DNA of 64,000 nucleotides from Sphagnum compactum (GCA_965153455.1 OZ234493.1:26774213-26838212); one strand, 5' to 3'. Counted from the first letter of the stretch, positions 22,845-35,089 are shown. Translations and numbers: made by a program. The notes: generated by a model not told the origin, from the sequence alone.

Positions 22845-25415
22845 TCTGAGGAATTTTTTGTACATCTTCAATATACAGATATGCACTCACAAAACCCGCT
22901 TGGAAGTGAAACTACTATGTAATTGTAGTCTAACAAGTACAGTGGTTGAAAGTAATGCAATGAAGCTCCCTAAGAATTTAATGCGTTGTGTCCACTTGGG
23001 AGATACAAAGACATTGTGGGAGAATCATAACTCACCATGATGAAATATGAAGGGCATTATGTTGACGTTCATTCAATGTCACGCTTGATGGTTGAACACT
23101 TTTTGTTCCATTCGTCATAACATCTACATACAACCTCCTATTCTAACATGCATTGGTTTTTGAAAAGGCTAATTTAAAAGGAGCCATGTTACAAAATCTT
23201 TTAAGTTTTTATTTTTTTTATCAAGAGTTAAGCCTTGGGACTAAACATCACTTTGCTGAAATTGAGGAAAAAATAGACAAATTCAACCCCCTCTACTTCC
23301 AGCAAGTGTAGCTCCCTTATAGCATACCCGATGATGCTGAAATTTGGAAAGAACCTTTTACACCTCCTAAACAAGAACTATTTTAAGTTTGACACAAATC
23401 CAACGGTGGATTTGGGAAGAACAACTATTTGAAATAAGACTCCACAGGCTTTGTCATGGAAATCCTTCCATGAACTCCACTACAAACACCCTCTACTTCC
23501 GGCAAGTGTAGTTCCCTCACAGCAAACCTGATGATGCTGAAATTTGAAAAAAACCTTATACACCTTTTAAACAAGAACCGTTTTAAGTTTGACACAAATC
23601 CAACGGTGGATTTGGAGGGAACAACTATTTGAAACAAAACTCTAGAAGTTTTGTCATGGAAATCCTTCCATGCTTATTTCTTGCACACATCCTTTTCATG
23701 AACAACACCTTTCACACATAACAACTAATCTTTTCCTCACACATTCATTCTCTTCCTTTCCCTTTCCACACACACAAGATACTCCTCTTTCCCTTGATAA
23801 GTCTTCATGACCTTCCTTGAGCTTGTTCCCCTTGACCAATGGAAGCTTCGAAATCCTTCCCTCCAATTAATGGCCTCTTCATCCTTTAAGAGCCAATGAG
23901 AATTGAGAATGATTTGCCCTCCAATTGATTTTAGGTTGAGAATTCTTGGGCCCAATGAGACACAAACAATATTCCATCTTCCAATCAAATAGGATGACAA
24001 TCCTCATGATTAATGGGATTGGAGGACTCATCCTTCCCCTTATCTTGGATATTTTGATAAGGTTCTTGAGCTTGATCCTTATCCTTTCCATCCGTTGACC
24101 CTCACATCCTACTTTTTCATCCTAATTATTTCAAGCAACTAATAACTAGGACAATTTATCGGTAATAACAAGTAAACATCCTTGAGTCCTTACTTGACTA
24201 AATCAATTCAATGGTTGAAGTAACATCCCCGCGTACCATTTACTCTTTTGATATCCTTTACTTATTTTTTCTTCCATGCACTAATTAAATATGTAGTACA
24301 TAGTAAATTGGAATTAAAATTTGCATCACAAGAACCCCCACATACTCCTAGATCCATCGTCAAAATTAGGGTTTGATGAATCTATTAGATCGAGGATGTT
24401 CGAATTTTCATGAGGTTCCGTCGTCACTCCCCCACCTTACGCCTACCCTAATTTGTTAAATAAAAAGGCCTCGACCCCTTCTGAACGCAAGTACCACATT
24501 GCTTCTACTACCCTCTATTTTTGTTGATGCAGGTGATAATTTAGTCATGGCGAATGATGTCGCTACGCCTTCGAATCCTCCAGTTGCACCAGTAGACAAG
24601 GAATAACTTGAAGAAGCACCGATTAACGAAGTAGCGCTTGAGGTGAATGTCTCTCAACGGTCGTGCAAAGAAGAACCATCCAGAAATAATTCGTTCCTGC
24701 TCGAGGAACCGCGCCAGAAAGGTTTGAAAAGTGTCAATGTGAAGACGACGATGTTCGTCTTCATTGTCAAACTTGGGTTCCCGGTGATGGCCATTATCGT
24801 TGGCTGCGAGGCCCAATTAACCCCCTTTCCATGGAGCATCGAGCCGAATATCTAACTCGCACCATTCGTCGCATTCTGGAGTTTTTGCAATTGTGATCTA
24901 TTCCCTTAAAGTTGTTAACTAAGTTGTAATTCACTTGAGGCCACTCAGGTGGAAATGTTAATACTTAAGTTTGATTTTGATTCTATCTAAACGTCTGATA
25001 GAAGTGAAGACTAAATAAAAATGTATTAGGATTGCATCCTAAAAATCTTTCCAGTACATCATTCGTGCCTGAAGATTATTCTACAGAGTAACTTAATATT
25101 GTTATGGCGAAATGTTATTGTTAATTATGGGCTTGTATTCCCAATATATCAATAAATCACATCTAATTCTACATCCCCTTTCCCTTCTCTACAACATAAA
25201 AGGATAATGCACTTAAAAAGGTTTACTAGGTCCTAAAACTAACTAAGCCTTGCATTAATTTAAATAAAAGAGTTTTATATGCTGAAATATCCAAAGGCTA
25301 ATCCAACTCTTAATAATTATTACTTGGAGGTTTATCAGGATTTAAATCATTAATACTAAGGAAAACTATGGAACTAAGGCTTAACAATTTGTGATATTAT
25401 AATCCATGGCTCACA
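22845..25415 (+). mobile_element. L-family solo LTR, copy B, 5-bp duplication ATACC
   Basis: This 2571-base unit begins TCTGAGGAATTTTTTG (the family's TGTGAGG with a mutated second base) and ends CCATGGCTCACA. It is flanked exactly by ATACC (22840-22844 and 25416-25420). It is collinear, in sense, with copy C. It holds an internal tandem duplication of about 200 bases (about 23280-23470 and 23490-23680), the small ORF at 24547-24896, and AATAAA-type signals at about 25013-25018 and 25150-25155. No gag or pol lies within it, so it is a solo LTR rather than a full element. Confidence 0.85.
24547..24896 (+). pseudogene. LTR-embedded small ORF, copy B (stop plus internal deletion)
   Basis: ATG 24547 opens MANDVATPSNPPVAPVDKE, then a stop follows at about codon 20. 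Compared with copies A and C, about 86 bases are deleted after CCATCCAGA at about 24682, which shifts the frame. The DNA downstream still encodes the shared C terminus, including the WVPGDGHY and GPINPLSMEH blocks, in another frame and ends at TGA 24894-24896. The lesions differ from those of A and C, so each copy decayed independently after insertion. Confidence 0.6.
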
Positions 25416-26900
25416 ATACCCATCCGCACACACTCCAAAGACGTCTACAATCAATTGTTTACTAATTACATACACCTTATCCTTATGCCTAAAGTAGATA
25501 TCTACACCCTTGATTAAGAATGTGTTAAGAAATTCCAACATGACATCATGCATCGGTGCTGACCAATCCATCATAAACAAAGGAATAAGCCTTGTTCTAA
25601 AAGCCAAATCTTCTTCTCCAGTAATATTTTCCCAATTTTCCATCCGCTCAACATGTTTATCATAATTCTATTTTGTCTATGTCCACATGAATCAATCAAG
25701 ACTTGGAATCTTAAAACCTTTTTCTAGAAGTGTAGTTTTGTCCAGGATTGCATGTCTTATCTTCCTTATAGCTTTCGATTCACGCCTTTCCATCTCCATC
25801 ACCGTCTATTGTGCTTTTACCATCGCTTGCACCTCTATGGATGGTTGTACTTTCGTCTCAACACCGCTCTCCTCCCCTATGTCCATCTACGCTATCTATG
25901 TTTCCACAAAGTGTTGTTCCACAGCTTTGTCTTCCTCCAATTCTTCGATGAACACTGGATCTATTGATGTAGCTCCTAGTCTTGTATGTTCTTTTGCGCA
26001 CCAACTTCTTCTACTTCTACACAAAAACTCGGCTATAGATGTTCCAGTTCTATATATATCGTGAATTATCATTTGCGCAAATTGCATCTTTTCACTGTAT
26101 GCTTTTCCTTTTGCACATTCCAAAGATGATGATGAATGTGGCGGCAACCTCACAACTAATGGCTAATATTCAACACGCCTTATCTTTATGTTCTTCTAAA
26201 TTGATCTTCTACTTCTATTCTTCTAAACAATTCTGCTTCTTCCTCCTACCTTTGTCTATGCCCACTCCTCTATGCTTCCTTTTCCTTTGTTATTCTATAT
26301 AATTTTTCAATCGCATTTTCTGCACTCATGTTGTTATGAACTCCAAAGCTTCGAAAATGCACATAACTTCCAACAACAAACGCAAATTGCTTTTGATTGT
26401 TACCCCATTTTTTTCGTCCTTAAACATCTCACCTGTCGCATTCATTTTTTTACATGCCCATCGTCTTTTAATTAACGCATGATCTTTGAAATTAATATGA
26501 CCCATCATTACAAGTTTGTGTCCCTTATACATCCACGTGGAAGCACTTCACGTCATCATTATGAATGAATGCCACAAATTTCATCTCCCGACTACTCCAC
26601 ATCGTTAATCTCCCTTCATTAGTCGTATTGACTCCACCTCATTCGCCTTGTACATCTTCTGCTGACTATGCCCATTTATTTGTTGATTGTGTCAACTCAT
26701 TTGCTGACTATGACAATACATCTGCTAATTGTGCTAACAAATCTAATGATTGTGCGAATACCCTTGATGATTGGGCGAATAATACTATTGATTCAGCCTA
26801 TACTCATGACAAATCATCTTTAGATCTCTAGATCCCAAATCCCTCACTTCTGTAGTTATTGCTCATGGATTTGTTACTCATCTATAGATCGAAAACCAAT
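25416..26900 (-). pseudogene. Decayed retroelement accessory ORF, copy 2, downstream of integrase
   Basis: The frame 25643-25416 reads LAFRTRLIPLFMMDWSAP, then MLEFLNTFLIKGVDIYF and QLIVDVFGVCADG, and across LTR B reaches YVEKPKG. That end aligns with YVEDLKGRVSN at 60.1 kb. Upstream fragments on the same strand include HINFKDHALIKRRWACKKM at about 26440 and AQMIIHDIYRTGTSIAEFL at about 26040. The ORF lies just beyond the integrase end of gypsy element 2, on the same strand, so it may be a 3' accessory gene of that element (inference). No domain is recognised. It is broken by stops and frameshifts. Confidence 0.5.
26655..26805. repeat. Degenerate 24-bp minisatellite
   Basis: Tandem units around 'gctgactatgacaatacatct' repeat about every 24 bases, giving an eight-residue Asp/Cys/Asn-rich period on the plus strand. 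It lies within the region of accessory ORF copy 2 and may have been a repetitive part of that protein on the opposite strand. Confidence 0.55.
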
Positions 26901-26949
26901 ACTATGTTCATCACAAAATCTTTGATCTATTCTTCATCTTCAACATTTT

Positions 26950-28048
26950 TCATTTGTGGTTTTTATAATTCATAGTCTTCATTGTCCTTTTCCGTATCAA
27001 AATTCTCCACTTGAACTCCACTTGCATTCTTTTTTAATATACTGGCATATGTTGTTGTTATTTCTGAACTTCAAATTCCATGTACTTATAAGGTTTGAAC
27101 TTATTGAAACTGACTAGCACAAGGTTAACTTCAAACTTCTCAATGGTCACTAATAACACAATGTTATTTGGCAACACATACTATATTTTGTATGGTCCAA
27201 ACCATTTCCTGGTAAACTTCCCTAGGTGTGACTTATTACCCTTTGGAAACCACAACACATAATCACTAAAATTAAACTTTTTTTTAAAATTATTTTGTTG
27301 ATTCCGTAATGGTCTATTCCACTGCTGAATTCATGTAGTTTTTACAACTTGCATTTTAGCTTCCTGCAACTTCTCTAGCTTTTGTAATTTTGCTAGTTAA
27401 AACTTTCACTGGAGTACTATCTCTCTCATTTCCACTAGCAATTGGAACTATGTACTTTGTACTTTGTGGGCATTAATGGATGTAATCCATACGCTAATTG
27501 ATATGGTGTATGCCCTATTGCTACTTTGTATGCAATTTTGTATGCAAATAACACTATAGACAGATGCTCATCCTAATCTATTTTATTTTCACTAACTAAC
27601 TTGGTCAATGGTGTCCCAAGTACCTTGTTAATAGACCCAACCTGCCCATTTCATTTAAGATAATAAGTTGTAGACCTCACATGCTTCAACAAAAATTAAT
27701 TTGTCAAATACTTGATGGCATCATTAATGAAATGAACTCCTTGATCTATGACTATAGTCAAAGGACATCCAAACCTAGTTAATATGCACTCATATATAAA
27801 TTTTGTTGTGACTACTACAATATTAATTTTCAGTGCTCTTACTTCTACCCACTTGGTAACATAATTTATGGCAACAAAAATATATTTGTTCCATGTATAT
27901 CTTCTTATTGGCTTAATTGGCCCCACAAAATCAAGTCCCCATTTCATAAATGGTTCTTCTTGAGAATTTGTGACTAGCTTTACAAGATTTTGAGTTCTTA
28001 GTCCTCCAATTCTTTGACATGCATCGCAAGATCTGTAGTAATCATGCA
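26950..28048 (-). pseudogene. Integrase core and C terminus of Ty3/gypsy element 2
   Basis: Integrase inserts the DNA copy into the genome. From 28048 downward the frame reads [14 protein letters not shown] (second Cys pair of the zinc finger), [10 protein letters not shown] (first D), ATNYVTKW-like and [15 protein letters not shown] (second D). A stop follows at about 27696. In other frames come PYYPQANGQVESTNK (catalytic E) and HTPYQLAYGLHPLMP, and later GKFTRKWFGPYKI near 27210, the C-terminal module. It is interrupted upstream by LTR C: removing that and one ATGCA restores [14 protein letters not shown]. Many stops make it inactive. Confidence 0.8.
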
Positions 28049-30687
28049 TGTGAGCCATGGATTATAATACCACAAACTGTTAAGCATTAGTTCCATAGTT
28101 TTCCTTAGTATTAATGATTTGAATCATGATAAACCTCCAAGTAATAATTATTAGGAGTGGATTAGCCTTTGGATATTTCAGCATAGAAGACTCTTTTATT
28201 GATGCAAGGCTTAGTTAGTTTAGGATCTAGTAAATTTTTTAAGTGCATTATCCTTTATGTTGTAGAGAAGGGAAAGGGGATGTAAAATTAGATGTGATTT
28301 ATTGATATATTGGGAATATAAGCCCATAACTAACAAATAACATTTCGCCATGACAATATTAAGTTAGTCTGTAGAATAATCTTCAGGCATAAATGATGTA
28401 CTTAAAAAATTTCTAGGATGTAATCCTAATACATCTTTGTTTAGTTTTGACTTCTATCAGACGCTTAGATAGAATCAAAATCAAACTTAAGTATTAACAT
28501 TTCCACCTGAGTGGCCTCAGGTGAATTACAACTTAGTAAATAACTTGAAGGGAATAGGTCACAATTGCAAAAACTCTAGAATGCGACGAATGGTGCGAGC
28601 TAGGTATTCGGCTCGATACTCCATGGAAAGGGGGTTAATTGGGCCTCGTAGCCAATGGTAATGGCCATCACCGGGAACCCACGTTCGACAATGGAGACGG
28701 ACATCATCATCTTCGCATTGACACTTTCCAAACCTTTCTGGCGCGGCTCCACGAACAGGAACGAATTTTAAATAGATTGCTAAAGCATGTGGGTTAGGAG
28801 ACAATTGACGATCCCATGCCGAACGATCGACTCAAGTGCACACCACTCGTCTGGACGGTTCTTCTTCGCGCAGCCGTTGAGAAACATTCACGTCGAGCGA
28901 TGCTTCTTCAAGCTCTTCCTGTTCTACTGGTGCAACTAGAGGATTCAAAGGCGTAGCGACATCGTCCGCCATGACTTGTTCTCACCTGCATCAACAAAAA
29001 ACCAAGAAGGTAGCAGAAATAATGTGGTACTTGTATTCAGAAGGGGTCGAAGCTTTTTATTTAACAAATTAGGGTAGGCGAAGGTGTGGGAGTGACGGTA
29101 GAACCTTATGAAGATTCAAACATCCTAGATCTAATGGATTCATCAAACCCTAATTTCGACGGTGGATCTAGAAGTATGTGGGGGTTTTTTGTGATGCAAA
29201 TTTTAATTCCAATTTACTATGTACTACATAGTTAATTAGTGCATGGTAAAATAAATAGGTAGGGGATATCAAAAGAGTAAATGGTACACGGGGATGTTAG
29301 TTCAACCATTGAATTAGTCAAGTAAGAATTCAAGGACGTTTACTTGTTATTATTGATAAATTATCCTAGTAGTTAGGTACTTGAAGTAATTAGGATGAAG
29401 AAGTAAGATGTGAAGGTCAACGGACGGAAAGGATAAGGATCAAGCTCAAGAACCTCATCAAGATATCTAAGATAAGGGGAAGGATGAATCCTCCAATCCC
29501 ATTAATCATGAGGATTGCCATCCTTTCTGATTGGAGGATGGAATATTTTTGTGTCTCATTGGGCCCAAGAATTCTCATCCTAAATTCAATTAGATGGCAA
29601 TTCATTCTCAATTCTCATTGGCTCTTGAAGGATGAGGAGGCCATTGATTGGAGCAAGGGATCTCGAAGCTTTCATTGGACAAAAGGAATAAGCTCAAGGA
29701 AGGTCATGGAGGCTTACCAAAGGAGAGGATCTTGTGTGTATGGGAGGAAGAAAAAAAAAAAAAGGATGAAGTGTGAAGAAGGATTTAGTTCTTATGTGTG
29801 GAGAGGTGTTCATGAAAAAGGTGTGTGCAAGAATCAAACATGGAAGGAAGTTGTGTGTAGCAAGTACTTGTAGCAAAGCCTCTGGATTTTTGGTTCAATT
29901 AGTTATTCTTCCCAAATCCACCGTTGGATTTGTGTCAAATTTAAATCAGTTTTAGTTTGGAAGGTGTAAAAGATTCGCCCAAAATTTCAGCATCATTGGG
30001 CTTGCTGTAAGGGAGCTACATTGGTTGGAAGTAGAGGGTGTTGTAGTGGAGTTCATGGAAGGATTTCCATGACAAAGCCGCTGGATTTTTGTTTCAATTA
30101 GTTGTTCCTCCCAAATCCACCGTTGGATTTGTGTCAAATTTAAATCAGTCTTAGTTTGAGAGGTGTAAAAGGTTCTCTTCAAATTTCAGCATCATCGGGG
30201 TTGCTGTAAGGGAGCTACACTTGTTGGAAGTAGAGGGGGTTGAATTGACTTTTTTCCCCTCAATCTAAGCAAAGTGGTTCCTAGTTCCGAGGCTCAACTC
30301 TTGATCAAAAAAATAAAATAAAAACTTATGAGATTTTGTAACATGGCTCCTTTTACATTAAGCTTTTCAAAAATTCAATGCATGTTAGATTAGGAGGTTG
30401 TATGTAGATGTTATGACAAATGGAACGGAAGGGTTCCAACCATCAAGCGTGACATTGAATTAAACATTAACATACGGCTCCTTCATATTCTATCATGGTG
30501 AGTTACGATTCTCTCACGATGTCTTTGTATCTTCAAATTGGACGCAACGCATAAGATCCTTAGTGAATTTCATTACTTACCTTGAACCACCTTATTTGTT
30601 AGACTACAACTACATAGTAGTTCCACTTCCAACCGAGTTTTTGTGAGTGCATATCTTAAAGGTGAAGGTGTGCAAAAATCCCTCACA
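28049..30687 (-). mobile_element. L-family solo LTR, copy C, 5-bp duplication ATGCA
   Basis: This 2639-base unit begins (minus sense) TGTGAGGGATTTTTGC at 30687 and ends CCATGGCTCACA at 28049. The 5-bp sequence ATGCA flanks it exactly (28044-28048 and 30688-30692). It sits inside the integrase zinc-finger coding sequence of gypsy element 2. It carries the small ORF at 28559-28972 and an internal duplication of about 190 bases (about 29865-30060 and 30060-30240). TG...CA ends, the exact duplication and the absence of internal genes make it a solo LTR. Confidence 0.9.
28559..28972 (-). pseudogene. LTR-embedded small ORF, copy C (one in-frame stop)
   Basis: ATG 28972 opens MADDVATPLNPLVAPVEQEE and the frame runs 138 codons to RILEFLQL and a stop, with one premature stop (after RRVVCT). 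It is the best preserved of the three. The C-terminal part has KCQCEDDDVRLHC, in which Cys/His spacing could bind a metal, then WVPGDGHYHWL and GPINPLSMEYRAEYL. Over about 85 residues it differs from copy A at about 15 positions, while I count roughly 34 base differences over the same stretch. No known family is recognised. Confidence 0.6.
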
Positions 30688-30692
30688 ATGCA

Positions 30693-31579
30693 CATCTCTA
30701 TACATAGTTGGCCACTAATATCTAGCATCCAATATTTTTTTTTGTTATTTCAATTGCAAAATACCCTCTTAATGGTCCTTCATGCAATTCTCTCATCACC
30801 ATCTGTGCTTTTGTAGTTATCAAACATTGTCACAGTCTATTATCTTGGCTCATTATGTACAATTCACCATTCTTTAGTGTGAAAGGTTATGTTCTCCTAA
30901 CCAACCTCTACTTCTGTTGTATCGATAACATGCCTTTAATTTATCTTATTTTCAAAAATTCTTTCACATCCTTTAGCCATTCAAGCTTACTATAAGACAA
31001 ACTTACATTTGTGGCTTAACCAGGCACACTTGTGGGTTTTGTAATATCTAATAATCTTGACAATGCATCTGTAACTACATGAATTTTAGTTGGCTTATAC
31101 ACTACTGTGAAGTTATATTCTAGGAACAACAACCATCTAGCTATTCTTTCTGAAACCTATGGTTTGTTGATCAAATAGACCAATGCCATAGGATATACAT
31201 AAAAGAAAAACTTATTGCCCAACAAATAGTGTTTGAACTTGTGCAAAGCAAAAATTGTTACTAAAGCCTCTATTTTTGTTGTGTTCTAATTTTGTTCTAC
31301 TATGCCATCCCATTGAATACTTGAATCTATTGTGGATTCTTGGGTGGTGGCATGTTTACTATTGCTTGTATCTTTTGTGGATCTAGTAATTTCCCTTCTT
31401 TGGAAACAATAAAACCCAAAATCATCCCTAAAAATACCATAGATACACGCTTGTTTGGATTCAAACTAATCCCATATTCTTTGCACTTTTGAAAACATAA
31501 TATGAGCTTTTGCAGATGATTGTCTATCTCATTATACACTATAAAATCATCCAAAAATATTTTCAAAAAATTGTCCAAA
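30693..31579 (-). pseudogene. RT C-terminal part, RNase H and integrase start of Ty3/gypsy element 2
   Basis: From 31579 down the minus strand reads LDNFLKIFLDDFIVYN (the RT active-site motif appears as FLDD), then ECKEYGISLNPNKR and GMILGFIVSKEGKLLDP. RNase H and connection follow: HKFKHYLLGNKFFFYV, LINKPQVSERIARWLLFL and VYKPTKIHVVTDALSRL at about 31060-31240. Near 30750 comes KKILDARY and WPTMYRDVH, the integrase zinc-finger start up to LTR C. Stops break the frame. The RT half upstream lies beyond the CACTA insertion at 38926. Confidence 0.8.
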
Positions 31580-31589
31580 CACTATTAGG

Positions 31590-31780
31590 AGATGTGGCCA
31601 AGTTCACTTTGTATTTCACTAAGATTTGAGTGAACTAGGACATATTCACTATAGGAAATCATGGTAAAACATGTTAAGCCCCTAGTGAACGAGGACCAGT
31701 TGCTACGGACAGGTCAATTAAGCTAGTGAAACAAGATGGTAATAAGTGATGCCCAAATTCAGGTGGAATTTACACCTATT
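31590..31780. promoter_or_regulatory. CACTA left subterminal repeat region
   Basis: Short motifs TTCACT, TAGTGAA and AGTGAAC occur in both orientations (for example agttcacttt, gagtgaacta, tattcactat, tagtgaacga, tagtgaaaca). In this superfamily such clusters are where the TNPA-type protein binds. The right end (about 38760-38922) has the same set. Confidence 0.6.
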
Positions 31781-33000
31781 AGTTAAATCAACCTACAACA
31801 CTAGTCAATTAAGAGGGTTTTTTCACCCGATGTGATTTATGAATTTAAATTGTTTTTCATATTGTGTTTAGTTAATTTAGGAGAGTTTTTTCACAAATTA
31901 TGGTTGGTTGATTTAGGGAGATTTTTCCATCTGTTAACCATAAAATATGGGTAATTAACTCCATAATATTTTCATCTTGTAATTTCCATGTGTCCATCTA
32001 AGAATTCAAGATGACAAGTATAGAAACATGCATAGAAACTTGTAAGGTTTGATGATCCTTGTTTGAACTTTCAGTGTGCTTGCAATTTATACAAATGAAA
32101 AGTCACCACTACCCTTGGATGACATTTTGTTGCCCTAGACTGCCTAGACACACCACATCAATAAATTTATGACAATGGACAATTTGAGTGAGACAAATTT
32201 GGTGAAACAAAAAAATTGAGAGAAGATAGGTGGATAAGAGGGCAGCTAATAAAAATAGAAATTATAGTCTCCAACAAGCCAAATTCCATACAATTATATT
32301 GTTTCAACATCCAAGTGGCTTATTCCAAAGTGGGTCTTAATGTGCCAATGGGTCTTCTAAATCAAATTTTGTTCAACACTGATGGTAAACTAATGTTTGG
32401 AATTTATATAGTATCACAATCATGCCTTCATTTGATGCTTGGAGACCACCAACCACCATGAGCTGCAAGCATTCAATCGAAGAAAATCAATGCCATAACA
32501 TGTTTATAACTGACTAGATAAAAAACATGAAATTACCAATGAAGTGTATTGAATGCATTTGTAAAAACTAAAAAATAATCTAAACAAACAATTGAGCATC
32601 ACCATGATTATAATTAGTGAACATGGTTTTTTCAAATTTGTACTGGCAGGTTCTTAACAGGGTTGTGTAGAGTTAGGCAGTCAATTTTCTTAATAACAAT
32701 TAGCATGCTGAACACAATATCAATCTACACTACTAGGCAAATATCTTCTGCATAATTCCTAGGACTTGGTTTAAGAGAACTCTCACAAGGTGATTTTGTT
32801 GGCAAATAGATCTTTTGTCCACTACCCATAAATTGCCTTCCATCTTGTTGGCTCGATTTTCCTGCTGAAACTCTATCTTGTTGTCTTGTAAGTATGTTGT
32901 TGTCTCTGTTAATGGTCTCACCATCTACCAGAACATTAGTAGCATGTAAACTCACATCAATAGGCTGCCTCATGTGCTTTCTAGTGCCAAAGTGTGTGCA
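31781..33000. other. CACTA interior without recognised gene
   Basis: This is AT-rich sequence with 'ggagagttttttcac' / 'gggagatttttccat' repeats near 31820-31940. The frames at 32216-32461 and 32725-32973 show no known domain and no transposase motif. Confidence 0.45.
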
Positions 33001-33017
33001 GTATATGTAGAAAGATC

Positions 33018-34252
33018 CTAGGACCCATTGAAAAACAAATTGTAGAGTGTGAGTGTGATCCCAAACTAAGGGCTCGTTCGTATGACCAGCACAAGGCTAC
33101 CCTTGAAGAGAGCTTTAGGTCCTTCCCTTTTTATGAGCAACTGCAAACACTGCAGCCAATCCCTGTATGGTTCTTCTCCTGGAGTTGGTTCTTTCTGCTC
33201 CAACAACAGTTCTCATCAATCAACTTGAACACCATTGATGCTCCTCACTACTACACAGTTGTACAATCTATAGCGCATGATATATAAACATTCATGTTGA
33301 TAATCTGCACAAACGATGAATACAACACAAAATATTGAGAAGGAAAGAGTGGTACCAAAATGAGATCACACCTGCAAGCGAGTCTTGATAATGTCCATCG
33401 GTGTGACTAAGACAGCGGCTGGAATGGTAGCTAGACATTCGGCCATGAGGTTTTGATCAGGATAAAGTTGCTGTTAAAGTGTATAGCAAGCGAAAAAAAT
33501 AGCTGAACTTGGGACATCTTGGGCCATAGTGATGCCTGCTCCTCTGTAAAGACCCAGGACCCCAAGTTCTCTTACAACATCAAACATAGTTTTGGGTACC
33601 CCACCCTTCGCTTGTGTCTGAAGGCGAACTTTGACTATCTCCATTGGATTGGTGAAGACAACCTATGCACAAGACAAAAATCCAATTCAAAAACATTTCT
33701 GCAAAACAAGAGCTATAAGATGGATATGGCAAACCAGATCTTACAAATGAGTGCACACCTGTGAGAATCTTCCCCCTCCACCTGCTATGAACTCAAGCAA
33801 CCAAATCCGAGCTCTTAGCATCATAGTCTCCAGCACCCCTAACAGCATCTCATTTACTGTCAGCTTCATTACCTGATATATCAAAAACAAACATCAGTGC
33901 AGGTAAGAGAAATGAAAAGGTTGTTTGTCACAAATCATGAAAATCAACAAATAAAAGAAAAATTAAATATTAACATCTCCAGATGAAATTGTGGTGCTTG
34001 GTACAACCCAAAAAATCATCTGCAATGACACACCTTCTCTGGAGCAATGCCAAGCAACTGCGGTACCAAGCCACTATAGACTGATGCTGGCCCTTCTTTG
34101 ACAACTAGCTGCTTTAAATAGTCAATCTCATCTTTGTACTGAGGTTCCTGCCCCTCCAGCAAACCATCACCCAACAGATGGGTTTCATCACCCAAGTCAT
34201 TATCTTCCAAACCCCCTTTAACTACAAGCTCAAATCTGACAAGCTCCATAAC
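33018..34252 (-). pseudogene. Mitochondrial carrier (aspartate/glutamate-carrier-like) fragment inside the CACTA element
   Basis: Four exons can be joined with good GT-AG sites: 34252-34034, 33872-33759, 33662-33372 and about 33194-33018. They read YSGLVPQLLGIAPEK, joining VMKLTVNE, IWLLEFIAGGGG, then VVFTNPMEIVKVRLQ (the Px[DE]xx[KR] carrier signature), GLYRGAG, VTPMDIIKTRLQ (second signature), and REGPKALFKG with TSP-stop-FGITL. Carriers of this type exchange metabolites across the inner mitochondrial membrane; the IAPEK...KLTVNE and FGITL context is closest to aspartate/glutamate carriers. Two in-frame stops, TAA 33474-33476 and TAG 33066-33068, disable it, and a third TAG at 33018-33020 ends the stretch. 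The N-terminal part is missing or unrecognised. Retained introns show it was copied as genomic DNA, not from mRNA. Confidence 0.8.
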
Positions 34253-34394
34253 CTGGTCACAAAAGATACCTCTTGGGAAACGGAAGAAGCAACAGAGAAT
34301 CAATACAACAAAGAAGAGATATCTATGAGATTGCAAAGAAATACTCCCAACAACACTGTAATGGCAACATGACAAGAATGAGTGTAGTCATAAC

Positions 34395-34680
34395 CTTATG
34401 AGTGTCACTCACAAAGTGCCAGACCATCATCACGATGGTCTGACCAAACTCCCCACCAACAGGAAACCATCTAACCCCATTTGTCTGGGGATGTGTTTGC
34501 TTCATTGCTTCTTCCATTCTCAGCTGGAAAAAGGCCCCTAAAATATCCATCGTACAACATATCAATGTCTGCAGCCTGGCTATCACCATTGATTCCACTA
34601 GATGCACTATGGTTAATGTAGGACTGTGAGGACGTTGTGCCCAATGGGGCTGCTTCATCTAGTGCAGTCCTTGTACTTTG
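34395..34680 (-). pseudogene. Unidentified exon-like fragment 5' of the carrier fragment
   Basis: The minus strand has an open stretch of about 70 codons (about 34676-34466) reading RTALDEAAPLGTTSSQSY and later DMLYDGYFRGLFPAENG. A second frame then reads GVRWFPVGGEFGQ and FVSDTHK at a possible donor near 34397. The last could splice in frame to VMEL at 34252. I do not recognise it. It may be the 5' part of the carrier gene or a further captured gene, with one frameshift. Confidence 0.35.
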
Positions 34681-34697
34681 AGGGTGTGGTCGTCGCT

Positions 34698-34744
34698 GGG
34701 TTTAGGGTTTAAGGTTTAGGGTTTGAACCCTAAACCCTAAACCC
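34698..34744. repeat. Head-to-head telomere-like palindrome (TTTAGGG/CCCTAAA)
   Basis: About three and a half plant telomere-type units (one missing a base) run in one direction, then after a short GAA spacer about three CCCTAAA units run the other way. It forms an inverted repeat. It lies exactly between the minus-strand fragments and the plus-strand fragments carried by the CACTA element. Single AAACCCTAA motifs also serve as telo-boxes in plant promoters, so a divergent promoter origin is possible. Confidence 0.65.
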
Positions 34745-35089
34745 TTTTCCCTAGTCGCATTTTTGGATTGGTATTGTTGTTAAAATCTGCAATACAAATT
34801 GTCCATGAGACTTGGTGGGGTAATCTATCTGCTCATGGAGTCAATCCAAATTACTTGTTTGATAGCATTTCCACAGTTAGCTTTTCAAACTGGGAATGAG
34901 GATCTAGAGTAAGATCCTAAATGTCATAAGGCTGTTATTGAATGGCAAAGTTTTTGCATGAATTTGGTACTAGAAGTTCTTTGTTTTGTATCTGTGAGAG
35001 AAGCTTTGGAATTGTGTTCCACATTACATCAAACCCTTGGTGATAATAAGACAATTGAATGTCAGCTACCAGCTTCCATGATTTGAAAC

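Noticed and set aside
33018-34252. Functional mitochondrial carrier gene
   Set aside because: Two in-frame stops interrupt conserved carrier blocks, and the start of the gene is not identifiable within the transposon.
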